Of a stretch of 64,000 nt of DNA, positions 17,534 through 26,455 are shown in pieces. Position 1 is the first letter of the stretch, and the number at the start of each line of letters is the position of its first letter. Source of the stretch: Bradyrhizobium sp. CCBAU 51627 (GTDB lineage Bacteria; Pseudomonadota; Alphaproteobacteria; Rhizobiales; Xanthobacteraceae). The translations under genes and the position numbers were made by a program. The notes under the pieces are model-generated. The model saw only the letters and a program-made list of their open reading frames with translations, was not told where the DNA came from and made no database searches. The stretch is from assembly GCF_028128765.1 (NCBI RefSeq), contig NZ_LBJG01000089.1, positions 62,001 through 126,000 on the forward strand, written 5' to 3'.

Positions 17534-18838
17534 ATGACCATCGAAGTCGTCGCCCTGTTCGCGATCCTGTTTGCGCTCTTGGCGTGTGGCGTCTGGATCG
17601 GTCTGACGCTGGCGCTCACCGCGACGCTGCTGCTCGCGATGTTCCGCTCGATCCCGCTCGACAAGCTGCTGCCGCAATACGCCTGGAATATCCTGACCAC
17701 GCAGGAGCTGCTGGCGCTGCCGCTGTTCATCCTGATGGGCGAATTGTTGTTTCGCACCCGACTGTCGCGCTCGCTGTTTCAGGGGCTCGCGCCCTGGGCC
17801 GGCCTGCTGCCCGGCCGCCTGCTGCATGTGAACGTGGTCGGCTGCACCATCTTCGCGGCGATCTCCGGCTCGTCGGCGGCGACCACGCAAGTGATCGGCC
17901 GCATGTCGCTCAATGAGCTCTTGCGCCGCGGCTATTCGCGCGACATCGCGATCGGCTCGCTCGCCGGCGCCGGCACGCTCGGTTTCCTGATTCCCCCGTC
18001 CAACATCATGATCATCTACGGCGTGCTGGGCGACGTTTCCATTCTCAAGCTCTTCACGGCGGGTGTGTTGCCTGGTCTGTTGCTGGCTGCGACCTTCATG
18101 GGCTGGGTGATGCTGCACACGGCAATCAACGGCAGCATGGTGCCGGAGACTGAGGCCAAGCTCTCGCAAGTGCCGTGGGGTGAACGCTTTGCCGCGCTGA
18201 GGGATCTCGCGCCGGCGCTGTTCCTGATCGCCTGCGTGCTCGGCTCGATGTACGGCGGGCTCGCGACGCCGTCGGAGGCCGCCGCCGTCGGCGTGCTCGG
18301 CGCCGGGCTGGTCGCCTGGGCACAGGGCTCGATGTCGCAACAGGTGATGCGCGACGTGCTGATCGGCTCGGTCGTGACCTGCTCGATGATCGCGCTCATC
18401 GTGCTCGGCGCCTCGATCCTCGGCAATGCGGCAGCTTTCCTCGGCATCCCTCAGGCGGTCGCCGCCTTCGTGAAGGGGCTCGGCCTCTCGCCTTTCATGC
18501 TGATCGTCGTGCTGGTCATCTTTTATCTGGTCCTCGGCTGCTTTCTCGACGGCTTCTCGATGATCGTGATGACGCTGCCGATCGTGCTGCCGATCGTGAA
18601 GGGGGCCGGCTTCGACGAGATCTGGTTCGGTATCTTCCTTGTGCTCGCCGTCGAGATGGCACAGATCACCCCGCCGGTCGGCTTCAACCTGTTCGTGATT
18701 CAGGGCCTGACCGAGGATGGCCTCGGTTATATCGCGCGCGTGACGATGCCCTATCTGATGATCATGGTCGGCTTCGTGCTGTTGCTGACGTTATGGCCGG
18801 GGATCGTCACGATCCTGCCGCGGCTGCTATACGGTTAG
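17534..18838 (+). CDS. TRAP transporter large permease (DctM family)
   Basis: 434 residues with about 12 membrane segments, the usual DctM size. Signature stretches include LFILMGELLFRT, AISGSSAATTQVIGRM, GFLIPPSNIMIIYGV, LGCFLDGFSMIVMTLPI and MAQITPPVGFNLFVIQ, which contain the conserved Na+/substrate-site residues. It completes a full DctPQM set in the usual order. It is convergent with the GST gene, with 51 bases between them and no clear terminator. Confidence 0.93.
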   Translation: MTIEVVALFAILFALLACGVWIGLTLALTATLLLAMFRSIPLDKLLPQYAWNILTTQELLALPLFILMGELLFRTRLSRSLFQGLAPWAGLLPGRLLHVNVVGCTIFAAISGSSAATTQVIGRMSLNELLRRGYSRDIAIGSLAGAGTLGFLIPPSNIMIIYGVLGDVSILKLFTAGVLPGLLLAATFMGWVMLHTAINGSMVPETEAKLSQVPWGERFAALRDLAPALFLIACVLGSMYGGLATPSEAAAVGVLGAGLVAWAQGSMSQQVMRDVLIGSVVTCSMIALIVLGASILGNAAAFLGIPQAVAAFVKGLGLSPFMLIVVLVIFYLVLGCFLDGFSMIVMTLPIVLPIVKGAGFDEIWFGIFLVLAVEMAQITPPVGFNLFVIQGLTEDGLGYIARVTMPYLMIMVGFVLLLTLWPGIVTILPRLLYG

Positions 18839-18889
18839 ATGTAGGCCGCCCCGGCCCTGAGACCGGAGCGACGTTCTTGATCCGGTCGT

Positions 18890-19534
18890 TTACGCCGCCG
18901 CCTTCTTGCGCGCCTGCTCGGCCTTGTACAGCTCGAACTCCTCCGCGATCGCCTTCGCGATCGACGGCCGCTGGCGCAGGCGCTCGTAATAGGCCTTCAC
19001 GTTCGGCCATTTGGCAAGCTCGATCGGAGGCGTCGCCATCGTCCAGTTGATGACCGTGACGAGATAGGCATCGGCGACGCTGAAGTGATCGAGCAGGAAC
19101 TCGCGTCCCTTCAGGTAATTGTCGAGATAGTCGAGCCTCGACAGGTTCTTCTCCAGCACATAGGCCTTGGCTTCCTGCGGCGCCTTGCGGTCGAGCACAG
19201 GGACGAACAGGCCCTTGTGCAGCTCGGTGCCGATGAAGCAGAGCCATTGATGCAGCCGTGTGCGCTCGATGCCCGCCGCGGCGCCGAGGCCGGATTGCGG
19301 AAAGCGATCGGCGACATATTGCAGGATCGCGGCGTTCTCGGTCAGCACCACGCCCTCGTCGGTGCGCAGCGTCGGCACCAGGCCGATCGGGTTCACGGTG
19401 CGGAAGTCGGAGCCATCGTTGAGCACTTTCTTGGTCGGCGGATCGACTTCGAGATAATTCGCTTCGGCACCGGCTTCATAGAGCGCGACGCGGGTCGCCA
19501 TGGAGCAGGCGAGCGGCGAGAAATAAAGATCCAT
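18890..19534 (-). CDS. Glutathione S-transferase family protein
   Basis: 214 residues from the ATG at 19534, chosen for the strong AGGAGG (19546-19541) six bases upstream; a TTG six codons earlier has none. The N-terminal thioredoxin-like domain begins MDLYFSPLACSMATRVALYE, with the Ser/Cys of the SPLACS segment at the usual GSH-activating place. VPTLRTDEGVVLTENAAI carries the cis-Pro (VPTL) and the glutathione-binding ENAAI. A helical C-terminal domain follows. It resembles bacterial beta-class GSTs. Divergent from a TetR regulator 115 bases away, which probably controls it. Confidence 0.9.
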   Translation of the reverse strand: MDLYFSPLACSMATRVALYEAGAEANYLEVDPPTKKVLNDGSDFRTVNPIGLVPTLRTDEGVVLTENAAILQYVADRFPQSGLGAAAGIERTRLHQWLCFIGTELHKGLFVPVLDRKAPQEAKAYVLEKNLSRLDYLDNYLKGREFLLDHFSVADAYLVTVINWTMATPPIELAKWPNVKAYYERLRQRPSIAKAIAEEFELYKAEQARKKAAA

Positions 19535-19598
19535 CTGTTGCCTCCTGGGCAATGTCTTGGTGTGGCTCGTGGAGTGTCGCTCAACCTGGCCAGATTGA

Positions 19599-19661
19599 TT
19601 TTTGTACTGTCTTGCATAATATGGGGCGGGTCAAGGATTAGTTTGCGAAATGGTACAAAAA
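19599..19661. promoter_or_regulatory. Widely spaced inverted repeat in the GST-tetR divergent promoter region
   Basis: TTTTTGTAC (19599-19607) is the exact reverse complement of GTACAAAAA (19653-19661), 45 bases apart; the right arm overlaps the tetR start codon region. On the plus strand TTGATT (19595-19600) and TAATAT (19617-19622), 16 bases apart, could be -35/-10 boxes for tetR, which puts the left arm over the promoter. This arrangement suits autoregulation by TetR. Inference only. Confidence 0.4.
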
Positions 19662-20312
19662 TCGAAGCCGCCAGCTGCTGCCAATGAGCCCGAGCGCCGC
19701 AGCGAACCCAAGCGCCGCGGCCGGCCGCGCGGCTATGAGCCTGATGTCGCGCTGGGCAAGGCGCTTGACCTGTTCCGCCGGCAGGGGTTCGCCGCGACCT
19801 CGCTTGATGATCTCAGTGAAGCGACCGGCATGAATCGGCCGAGCCTCTACGGCGCCTTCGGCGACAAGCGCGAGCTCTATATCAAGAGTTATGAGCGTTA
19901 CCGCGAGGATGCGCGGGCTTCGATGACGGCGATCTTCCGCGAGGAGATGCCGCTGCGTCAGCGGCTCGATCGCATTTTCGCCTCGGCTCTCGACATCTAT
20001 CTCTCCGGCGACACAGGGCCGCGCGGCTGCTTCACGGTGGTGACCGCGGCCTCCGAAGCCGTCGGCGATCCCGAGATCCGCGCCATGGTGCTCGACGGTC
20101 TCACCGAACTGGACAAGGCTTTTGCCAATTGCTTCCGCCGCGCCAAGGAGAAGGGCGAATTGCCCGAGAGCGCGGATCCGACCGCGTTGGCGCAGATCGC
20201 ATCTGCGACGGTGCACACCGTCGCCATCCGCTCCCGCGCCCGCGTGCCGCGCAAGGACCTGGAAGCGATCGTCAAGGGCGCGATCGATGTGATGGTGGGG
20301 GCCAAGCCTTAG
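19650..20312 (+). CDS. TetR/AcrR family transcriptional regulator (divergent from GST)
   Basis: 220 residues. A basic, disordered N-terminus (about residues 1-28, KRRGRPRGYEP) precedes a TetR HTH at about 30-75: ALDLFRRQGFAATSLDDLSEATGMNRPSLYGAFGDKRELY. The C-terminal ligand domain includes TGPRGCFTVVTAASEA, typical of the TetR_C subfamily often paired with reductases or GSTs that handle electrophiles. Divergent from the GST gene, so it is probably a repressor of GST and itself. Convergent with the chemoreceptor; the stops are 5 bases apart. Confidence 0.92.
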   Translation: MVQKSKPPAAANEPERRSEPKRRGRPRGYEPDVALGKALDLFRRQGFAATSLDDLSEATGMNRPSLYGAFGDKRELYIKSYERYREDARASMTAIFREEMPLRQRLDRIFASALDIYLSGDTGPRGCFTVVTAASEAVGDPEIRAMVLDGLTELDKAFANCFRRAKEKGELPESADPTALAQIASATVHTVAIRSRARVPRKDLEAIVKGAIDVMVGAKP

Positions 20313-20317
20313 CCGAC

Positions 20318-22285
20318 CTACGCCGCACGGATGTGCGCGAGGAAACGATCCACCTCGTCGCGCAGGCGCTGCGACTGCTTTGAGAGCTCGATCGCCGAAA
20401 CCAGCACCTCTTCCGCGGCCGTGCCCGTCGCCGCGATGCCGTCGGTGACCCCTGCGATGTTCTGCGAGACCTCGCCGGTGCGCGCCGCGGCCTGCTGGAC
20501 GTTCTGTGCGATCTCCTGCGTCGCCGTGCCCTGCTGGCCGACGGCGGCGGCGATCGCGGCGGAGATTTCGTCGACTTCTCGGATCGTCGCGCAGATCGAC
20601 TGGATGCCATTCACCGCACCCGATGTCTCACCTTGAACGGCCGTCACCTGCGCGCTGATCTCCTCGGTCGCCTTCGCGGTCTGGGTCGCCAGCGCCTTGA
20701 CCTCGGAGGCGACCACCGCGAAACCGCGGCCGGCCTCGCCCGCGCGCGCGGCCTCGATCGTCGCATTCAACGCCAGCAGATTGGTCTGGCCGGCGATGCC
20801 GTTGATGAAGGAGACAACGTCGCCGATCTTTTGCGCGGCATCTGCGAGGCTCTGGACGCGCGCATTCGACGCCTGGCCGTCGCTTGCGGCCCTGCCGACC
20901 ACTTCGGTCGCATGCGCGAGGCGACGGCTGATCTCGCTCATCGACGAGGACAATTCCTCCGCCGCGGCCGCGACGGTCTGCACGTTCTCCGAGGCGAGGG
21001 CCGAGGCCGACGACACCGTGCGGGTCTGCTGTCGCGACTGCTCGACGATGGCGGACATCGAGCGCGCGGTGTGCTCCATCTCGACCGCAGCCGAAGACAC
21101 CGTCGTGACGACGTCGCGGATGGATGCCTCGAAATTGTCGGCGAGCGCGGCAAAGGCACGGCGTTTCTCGGCCTCGGATTGCACCTTGGCCTCGAGCTGA
21201 TCGGCCTGGAGCTTGCTGAAGTTGACGGCGTTGTCGCGGAACACCCCGACCGCCTTCACCATCGCGCCGACCTCGTCATTCGTCTTGCTTTCGGGAACGG
21301 CGACGTCGAGCCGGCCGTCGGCAAGCTCGCGCATCACTGATGTGATCGACAGGATCGGACGCGAGATGCTCCGGGCGATGAGATAGCCGACGACGGCGGC
21401 GAGGATCAGCCCGAGGGCGGCGATGCCGATTGCGAGCATCCAGGCGCGGTCGGCCGAAGCCACATACTCCGCATTGTCCATCACCAGTTCGACCGCGCCG
21501 AGCGGCTTTCCGGAAAAGTCCTTGATCGGTCCGAGCAGTGCGGCGACCGGTGTGGTGTCGAGCTTGCCCTGGCGCACCGTGAACTCACCGCCGGTGGCAC
21601 GGCCGTAGTCGGCGGCCTCGAAGAAGCTCTTGCCCTTCAACGTGCCGCCGAACAGCTTGAAGCCCGAACTGTCGGCGAGATGAAAGGCGATATCGACGTG
21701 GCGGTTGAGCTTGAAATCGTCGAGGAAGGACTGACCGAAGGTCAGGCCGAATTCCACCGAGCCGAGATGCTTGCCTGCTTGCGCGATCGGCACCACGCCG
21801 CGGATGCCAAGTCCGGCAACGCCGCCCTCGAGGCCGACGACGACTTTGCGCTCCTGATTGGCCTCGACGACCGTCTTGCGGAAGCTCGAGAGGTCGTCGC
21901 CGAACTTCGCCGGCTGGTGGACGCGCAGGAAAGACGTCGCTGGCGGCGTATGGAACTGGAACTGTTCGACGCCGTATTCCGATTTGGTGGCGGCAAACAC
22001 CGGTCCGAACAGGCGCACCAGGGCCTCGCGGTCTTGGTTCGCCATCGCTTCCTGCGTCGCCGGCATCGCGGCGACGACCGTGCTCATGGCGGCGGCGCGG
22101 TGGGACTCTTCGGCGATTCGCGACAGCAACGCATCATAATGACTGCGCAGTTCCCGCTGGTCGGCGCGGTCGATGATCCCCGCAATGATCCACATGGCGC
22201 CGAGCACGGCGATCAGCGCGGTTGCCGCCGCCGTCACGGCCAGCGCAACCGTGATCCGCATCCTGAGGCCAAAGCTCGTCCGCAT
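20318..22285 (-). CDS. Methyl-accepting chemotaxis protein
   Basis: 655 residues from the ATG at 22285, which has GAGGCGGAC directly upstream; a start 11 codons earlier is possible. Membrane segments at about 10-35 and 282-304 enclose a periplasmic Cache-like sensor of about 245 residues. A HAMP domain follows (RSISRPILSITSVMRELADG), then the cytoplasmic signalling hairpin with the conserved tip GRGFAVVASEVKALATQTAK and flanking heptads. It would signal through CheW/CheA, none of which is near. The ligand is unknown. It ends without a C-terminal pentapeptide CheR tether. Confidence 0.93.
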   Translation of the reverse strand: MRTSFGLRMRITVALAVTAAATALIAVLGAMWIIAGIIDRADQRELRSHYDALLSRIAEESHRAAAMSTVVAAMPATQEAMANQDREALVRLFGPVFAATKSEYGVEQFQFHTPPATSFLRVHQPAKFGDDLSSFRKTVVEANQERKVVVGLEGGVAGLGIRGVVPIAQAGKHLGSVEFGLTFGQSFLDDFKLNRHVDIAFHLADSSGFKLFGGTLKGKSFFEAADYGRATGGEFTVRQGKLDTTPVAALLGPIKDFSGKPLGAVELVMDNAEYVASADRAWMLAIGIAALGLILAAVVGYLIARSISRPILSITSVMRELADGRLDVAVPESKTNDEVGAMVKAVGVFRDNAVNFSKLQADQLEAKVQSEAEKRRAFAALADNFEASIRDVVTTVSSAAVEMEHTARSMSAIVEQSRQQTRTVSSASALASENVQTVAAAAEELSSSMSEISRRLAHATEVVGRAASDGQASNARVQSLADAAQKIGDVVSFINGIAGQTNLLALNATIEAARAGEAGRGFAVVASEVKALATQTAKATEEISAQVTAVQGETSGAVNGIQSICATIREVDEISAAIAAAVGQQGTATQEIAQNVQQAAARTGEVSQNIAGVTDGIAATGTAAEEVLVSAIELSKQSQRLRDEVDRFLAHIRAA

Positions 22286-22466
22286 GTCCGCCTCGTTCCG
22301 ATGAGCGTTGATTAACAACGCTTATCAACTTCTCGCTAAAAGAGGGTGAACGGGATACCGGCGTAGCGGGAGTTGTGCGGGGGTTGAGACGAACGGAGGA
22401 AACCAAAAAACTCCAAGGTCCTGGCTTTCGGCAGGACGACATCAGGTTGGGTAGAGCTAGCGAGTC

Positions 22467-23432
22467 CTAATACCCCCTTCCGCGATCCACCACGTTCTCC
22501 AGCGCGCCGCCCGCCTCGAACGTCGCGATCTGCTCGGCGACATAGGCCGAGATCGCATCCGCATCGGTGTCGGCGGCGTTGTGCGGCGTCAACACCACCT
22601 TGGGGTGGGTCCAGAACCGGCTGTCCGCGGGCTGCGGCTCCTCGACGAACACATCGAGCGAGGCGGCGCCCAACGTGCCGTCGTCGAGGCACGCCAGGAT
22701 GTCGGCTTCGTTCTGCAAGCCGCCGCGGCCGGCATTGATCAGCACGGGCGCGCCCAGCGGGCTGGTGCGGTCGAGCTTGGAGAAGACGTCGCGGTTGAGG
22801 ATGCCTTGCGTTTCCGGCGTCAGCGGCAAAAGGGAAACCAGAATGTCGGTCTTGCGCAGGAACGCATCCATGCCGGCGCTGCCATGAAAGCATTCGACGC
22901 CCTCGATCGTGCGCGGGCTGCGGCTCCAGCCGGTGACGCGGAAGCCGAGCCGCCGCAGCACGTCGGCGGCATCGGCACCTAACGTGCCGAGGCCCATGAC
23001 GCCGACCGTGATCGCGCTCGCCGGCCATTGATATTTCGGCTCCCAGCGCTTGGCGCGCTGGGAGTCGCGCAGGTAAAGCTCCTGGCGATGGTGCATCAGC
23101 ACGTGCAGCACGACGTATTCGGTCATGCGGTTGGTCAAGTCCGGCACCGCGACGCGCACCAGCGGCACATTGGGAAGGCTCTTGTCGGCCATCAATGCAT
23201 CGACGCCGGCGCCGAGATTGAAGATCGCCCGCAGATTGGGGAATGAGCCAAGGTCACCCGGCGCAGGCTTCCACACCGCGGCATAGTGCACTTCGGCCGG
23301 ATCGAGCGAGGCATCCGGCAGCAGCACCACGCGACGGCCCTCGCAGACCGCGTCGAACCGGGCCTTCCAGCGCTCGGGCAGCCAGTTCTGCTGCGTGCTG
23401 TTGATCAGGACGGCCAGTGTGCCCATGCTCAT
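22467..23432 (-). CDS. 2-hydroxyacid dehydrogenase (glyoxylate/hydroxypyruvate reductase A-like)
   Basis: 321 residues from the ATG at 23432, where GAGG lies 8 bases upstream and the GhrA-like N-terminus begins (MSMGTLAVLINS); a longer frame to 23558 shows no homology. The NAD(P) motif is VMGLGTLGADAADVLRRLG. The catalytic triad of the D-2-hydroxyacid dehydrogenase family is visible: Arg in INAGRGGLQ, a later Glu, and His in LTPHNAAD. GhrA enzymes reduce glyoxylate and hydroxypyruvate in the cytosol. Divergent from the YCII-sigma operon at 23577. Confidence 0.88.
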   Translation of the reverse strand: MSMGTLAVLINSTQQNWLPERWKARFDAVCEGRRVVLLPDASLDPAEVHYAAVWKPAPGDLGSFPNLRAIFNLGAGVDALMADKSLPNVPLVRVAVPDLTNRMTEYVVLHVLMHHRQELYLRDSQRAKRWEPKYQWPASAITVGVMGLGTLGADAADVLRRLGFRVTGWSRSPRTIEGVECFHGSAGMDAFLRKTDILVSLLPLTPETQGILNRDVFSKLDRTSPLGAPVLINAGRGGLQNEADILACLDDGTLGAASLDVFVEEPQPADSRFWTHPKVVLTPHNAADTDADAISAYVAEQIATFEAGGALENVVDRGRGY

Positions 23433-23576
23433 TCGAAGTGCCTCGTCGGGTTCCGCTATTGAAGGTCCTCCTTGGCACGATCCGACGGATATTTCTCGCA
23501 AATTATTTCCGCAGCCCTGTCGGGGCAGGGCATAGTGGATCGTCTTCAAAACGAGCATTCAAGGAAGGTGCTGCCC

Positions 23577-23945
23577 ATGCTTTATGCGATCCTTTGCTAT
23601 CACGACGAGGACTTCGTCGGCTCCTGGAGCAAGGACCAGGACGAGGCCGTGATGAAAAAGCTCGCCGTGGTGCAGGAGAAGCTCTCCCAGCAGGGCCGGC
23701 TTGGGCCGGTGGCCCGGCTGCTGCCGACCACCGCTGCGGCGACCTTGCGCAAGGAAGACCCGCCGCTGGTGCTCGACGGTCCCTATGCCGAGACCAAGGA
23801 GCAGTTGCTCGGTTTCTACATCGTCGACTGCAAGAGCCTGGACGACGCCCTGGACGTCGCGCGCGACCTTGGAGCGGCCAATCCCGGCGGCGCCTATGAG
23901 GTGCGGCCTGTCGGCGTGTTTCGGCCCGGAGGAATTTCGGCGTGA
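23577..23945 (+). CDS. YCII-related (DGPF domain) protein, sigma-factor-linked
   Basis: 122 residues from the ATG at 23577, with AAGGAAGG about 8 bases upstream. The family core is clear: MLYAILCYHDED at the start, LVLDGPYAETKEQLLGFYIV in the middle (DGPY variant of the DGPF motif) and AYEVRPVGVF at the end. DGPF/YCII proteins are small ferredoxin-like folds of unknown activity, repeatedly encoded next to ECF42 sigma factors. Its stop overlaps the sigma start (GTGA, 23942-23945), so the two are translationally coupled. Confidence 0.9.
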   Translation: MLYAILCYHDEDFVGSWSKDQDEAVMKKLAVVQEKLSQQGRLGPVARLLPTTAAATLRKEDPPLVLDGPYAETKEQLLGFYIVDCKSLDDALDVARDLGAANPGGAYEVRPVGVFRPGGISA

Positions 23946-25219
23946 GCGATACCGACACCGCCTGGATCGAGACCGCGCTGACTTCGGCGCGACCCCAGGC
24001 GGTCGGCGCATTGTTGCGCTATTTCCGCGATCTCGATACGGCCGAGGAAGCCTTTCAGAATGCGTGCCTGCGTGCGCTCAAAACCTGGCCGCAGAACGGG
24101 CCGCCACGTGATCCTGCGGCCTGGCTGATCATGGTCGGGCGCAATGTCGCCATCGACGAGGTGCGCCGCACCCGCAAGCAGCAGCCGCTGCCCGAGGACG
24201 ACCAGGCGATCTCCGATCTCGATGACGCCGAAGACGCGCTCGCCGAGCGGCTCGACGGCTCGCACTACCGCGATGATATCCTGCGGCTGATGTTCATCTG
24301 CTGTCATCCGCAACTCCCGGCGACGCAGCAGATCGCGCTGGCGCTACGCATCGTCTCCGGTCTCACCGTGAAGCAGATCGCGCGCGCCTTCCTGGTTTCG
24401 GAGGCCGCGATGGAGCAGCGCATCACCCGCGCCAAGGCCAAGGTCGCGGAGGCCGGAACGCCGTTCGAAGCGCCCGGCGCGATCGAGCGCTCCGAGCGGC
24501 TGGCCGGCGTCGCCGCCATGATCTATCTGATCTTCAACGAGGGCTATTCGGCGAGCGGCGATACGGCCGAGATCCGTAAGCCGCTGTGCGAGGAGGCGAT
24601 CCGGCTCGCGCGGCTGCTGCTCCGGCTGTTCCAGAGCGAGCCGGAGATCATGGGTCTGACGGCGCTGATCCTGTTGCAGCATGCACGCAGTGCGGCGCGC
24701 TTTGCCGCGGACGGCTCGCTGATCCTGCTCGACGACCAGGACCGCTCGCTCTGGAACCGCAGCATGATTGCGGAAGGTCTCGCCTTGATCGACAAGGCGA
24801 TGCGCCATCGCCGCAGCGGTCCCTACCAGATCCAGGCCGCGATTGCCGCGCTGCATGCGCGCGCCGCGACGCCTGATGAGACCGACTGGGCCCAGATCGA
24901 CCTGCTCTATGGGGCGCTGGAGGTGGTGCAACCCTCACCGGTGGTGACGCTCAACCGCGCGGTCGCCGTCTCCAAAGTGCACGGGCCGCAGGCCGCGCTC
25001 GACCTGATCGAGCCGCTGGCGCCGAAGCTGGCCAATTACTTCCATTTCTACGGCGTGCGCGGCGCCTTCCTGATGCAACTCGGCCGTAACGACGAAGCCC
25101 GCGTCGCGTTCGACCGTGCCATCGCCCTCGCCAACACCTCGGCCGAGGCCGCCCACATCCGCATGCACATCGATCGCCTGATCCGCGACAGCCAGCCGAA
25201 AGGGGCGAGGGCGGGTTAG
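23942..25219 (+). CDS. ECF RNA polymerase sigma factor with C-terminal TPR-like extension (ECF42 type)
   Basis: 425 residues from a GTG overlapping the previous stop. The first 170 residues hold ECF sigma regions: region 2 in ALLRYFRDLDTAEEAFQNAC with a WLIMVGRNVAIDEVRR core, and region 4 in GLTVKQIARAFLVSEAAMEQR. The remaining 250 residues are a helical extension (IYLIFNEGYSAS, then repeated helices such as LNRAVAVSKVHGPQAALDLI and LMQLGRNDEARVAFDRA) characteristic of the SigJ-like/ECF42 group, which lacks an anti-sigma factor and is thought to be controlled through this domain. No anti-sigma gene is present here. Partner and target genes are probably DGPF genes. Confidence 0.9.
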   Translation: MSDTDTAWIETALTSARPQAVGALLRYFRDLDTAEEAFQNACLRALKTWPQNGPPRDPAAWLIMVGRNVAIDEVRRTRKQQPLPEDDQAISDLDDAEDALAERLDGSHYRDDILRLMFICCHPQLPATQQIALALRIVSGLTVKQIARAFLVSEAAMEQRITRAKAKVAEAGTPFEAPGAIERSERLAGVAAMIYLIFNEGYSASGDTAEIRKPLCEEAIRLARLLLRLFQSEPEIMGLTALILLQHARSAARFAADGSLILLDDQDRSLWNRSMIAEGLALIDKAMRHRRSGPYQIQAAIAALHARAATPDETDWAQIDLLYGALEVVQPSPVVTLNRAVAVSKVHGPQAALDLIEPLAPKLANYFHFYGVRGAFLMQLGRNDEARVAFDRAIALANTSAEAAHIRMHIDRLIRDSQPKGARAG

Positions 25220-25221
25220 CC

Positions 25222-25330
25222 GGTGTCATTCCGGGGCGATGCAAAGCATCGACCCCGGAATCCATCGAGCCACCATCTCTGCGGATCAATGGATTCCGGG
25301 CTCATCGCTTCGCGATGCCCCGGAATGACG
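25222..25330. repeat. Intergenic palindromic repeat, copy 1 (CGTCATTCCGGG family)
   Basis: GTCATTCCGGGGCGATGCAA at the left and its inverted partner ending ATGCCCCGGAATGAC at the right flank a second inverted pair, CCGGAATCCA and TGGATTCCGG, around a short centre. The unit of about 105 bases can fold into a long stem. Related units lie at about 30177-30262 and 62217-62302. It sits just behind the sigma factor stop, so it could act as a 3' mRNA stem. No coding function. Confidence 0.8.
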
Positions 25331-25416
25331 ATCGACAATGAGGCGAAAAAATCACATCCAACCTGTCGGCCCCAGCCAGGCTCCTTCGTCTTAATCCCGT
25401 ATCAAGGGAGCTATTC

Positions 25417-25938
25417 ATGCTGAAAGCCATTGCCACCGTCGCTGTCGTCCTCGCTTTCGGCATCGCCGCCGTCCTCATCTTCGCATCGACAAAGCCCGAC
25501 ACGTTCCGGGTCGAGCGCTCGCTGGCGCTGAAAGCGCCGGCCGAGGCGATCTATCCACTCGTTGCCGATTTCCACTTTTGGACCGGCTGGTCGCCCTGTG
25601 AGGAGCGCGATCCTGCGATGAAGCGGATCTACGAGGAGGGCGCGGCCTATGGTTGGGACGGCAACAACAATGTCGGCGCCGGCCATATGGAGATCCTCGA
25701 AGCGAGCACGCCATCGAAACTCCGTATCAAGCTCGATTTCGAGCGCCCCTTCGAGGGCCACAACATCGCCGAGTTCACCTTTGTGCCGCAAGGTGATGCC
25801 ACATTGGTCACACGGGCGATGTACGGTCCGGCACCGTTCATGTCCAAGGTGATGCAGGTCTTCGTCAACATGGACAAGATGATCGGCGAGGATTTTGAAA
25901 CCGGCCTCGCTGGCCTGAAGAAGCTCACCGAGAAGTAA
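25417..25938 (+). CDS. SRPBCC family protein with N-terminal membrane anchor
   Basis: 173 residues. The first 25 residues (MLKAIATVAVVLAFGIAAVLIFAS) form a membrane segment or uncleaved signal. The remainder matches polyketide-cyclase/START-like SRPBCC folds: FRVERSLALKAPAEAIYPLVADFHFWTGWSP at the start and ETGLAGLKKLTEK as the closing helix. Such proteins bind hydrophobic ligands. AAGGGAG precedes the ATG. It heads a possible pair with the VOC gene 37 bases downstream and follows the ECF42-like operon; SRPBCC and VOC genes commonly occur in ECF/DGPF neighbourhoods. Confidence 0.85.
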   Translation: MLKAIATVAVVLAFGIAAVLIFASTKPDTFRVERSLALKAPAEAIYPLVADFHFWTGWSPCEERDPAMKRIYEEGAAYGWDGNNNVGAGHMEILEASTPSKLRIKLDFERPFEGHNIAEFTFVPQGDATLVTRAMYGPAPFMSKVMQVFVNMDKMIGEDFETGLAGLKKLTEK

Positions 25939-25975
25939 AGCGAGTACCGCCCAGAGAAGCAAAAGGAGAGAAACG

Positions 25976-26389
25976 ATGCTCAATCCCTATCTGTTCTATC
26001 AGGACACTTGCGAAGCGGCGTTCAACTTCTACGCCAAGATTCTCGGCGGCAAGATCGACGCGATGATGCGCGCCTCCGACGCGCCACCGGAGATGCCTGT
26101 CGCGCCCGGCCGCGAGAAGACGATCATGCATGCGCGGATGTCGCTGCCGAACGGCAGCGTGTTGATGGCCTCCGACGTGCCGAGCGAGCATTTTCACAAG
26201 CCGCAGGGCTTTTCGATCTCGCTCACGGTCACCGACCCCGCGGAGGGCGAACGCAAGTTCAACGCGCTCGCCGACGGCGGCACCGTCACGATGCCTTTCA
26301 GCAAGACCTTCTGGGCCAAGGGCTTTGGCATGTGTGTCGACAAGTTCGGTATTGCCTGGATGGTGAACTGCCCGGCCGAAGGCATGTGA
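25976..26389 (+). CDS. VOC family protein (PhnB-like)
   Basis: 137 residues; AAAGGAGAG precedes the ATG. The PhnB/glyoxalase pattern is evident: NPYLFYQDTCEAAFNFYAKILGG, a basic loop with KTIMHARMSLPNGSVLMASD, TVTDPAEGERKFNALADGGTV, and the closing FGMCVDKFGIAWMVN. This branch (PhnB/YjdN) often lacks known activity; some members are antibiotic-resistance or fosmidomycin-type dioxygenase folds. It is probably cotranscribed with the SRPBCC gene. Function not assignable beyond fold. Confidence 0.88.
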   Translation: MLNPYLFYQDTCEAAFNFYAKILGGKIDAMMRASDAPPEMPVAPGREKTIMHARMSLPNGSVLMASDVPSEHFHKPQGFSISLTVTDPAEGERKFNALADGGTVTMPFSKTFWAKGFGMCVDKFGIAWMVNCPAEGM

Positions 26390-26455
26390 CAGGCGGTCGC
26401 CTGACGTATTGAGCTGCTGCTTCCTCTCTTGTCATGAGAGAGGGGGCTCGCCTCG

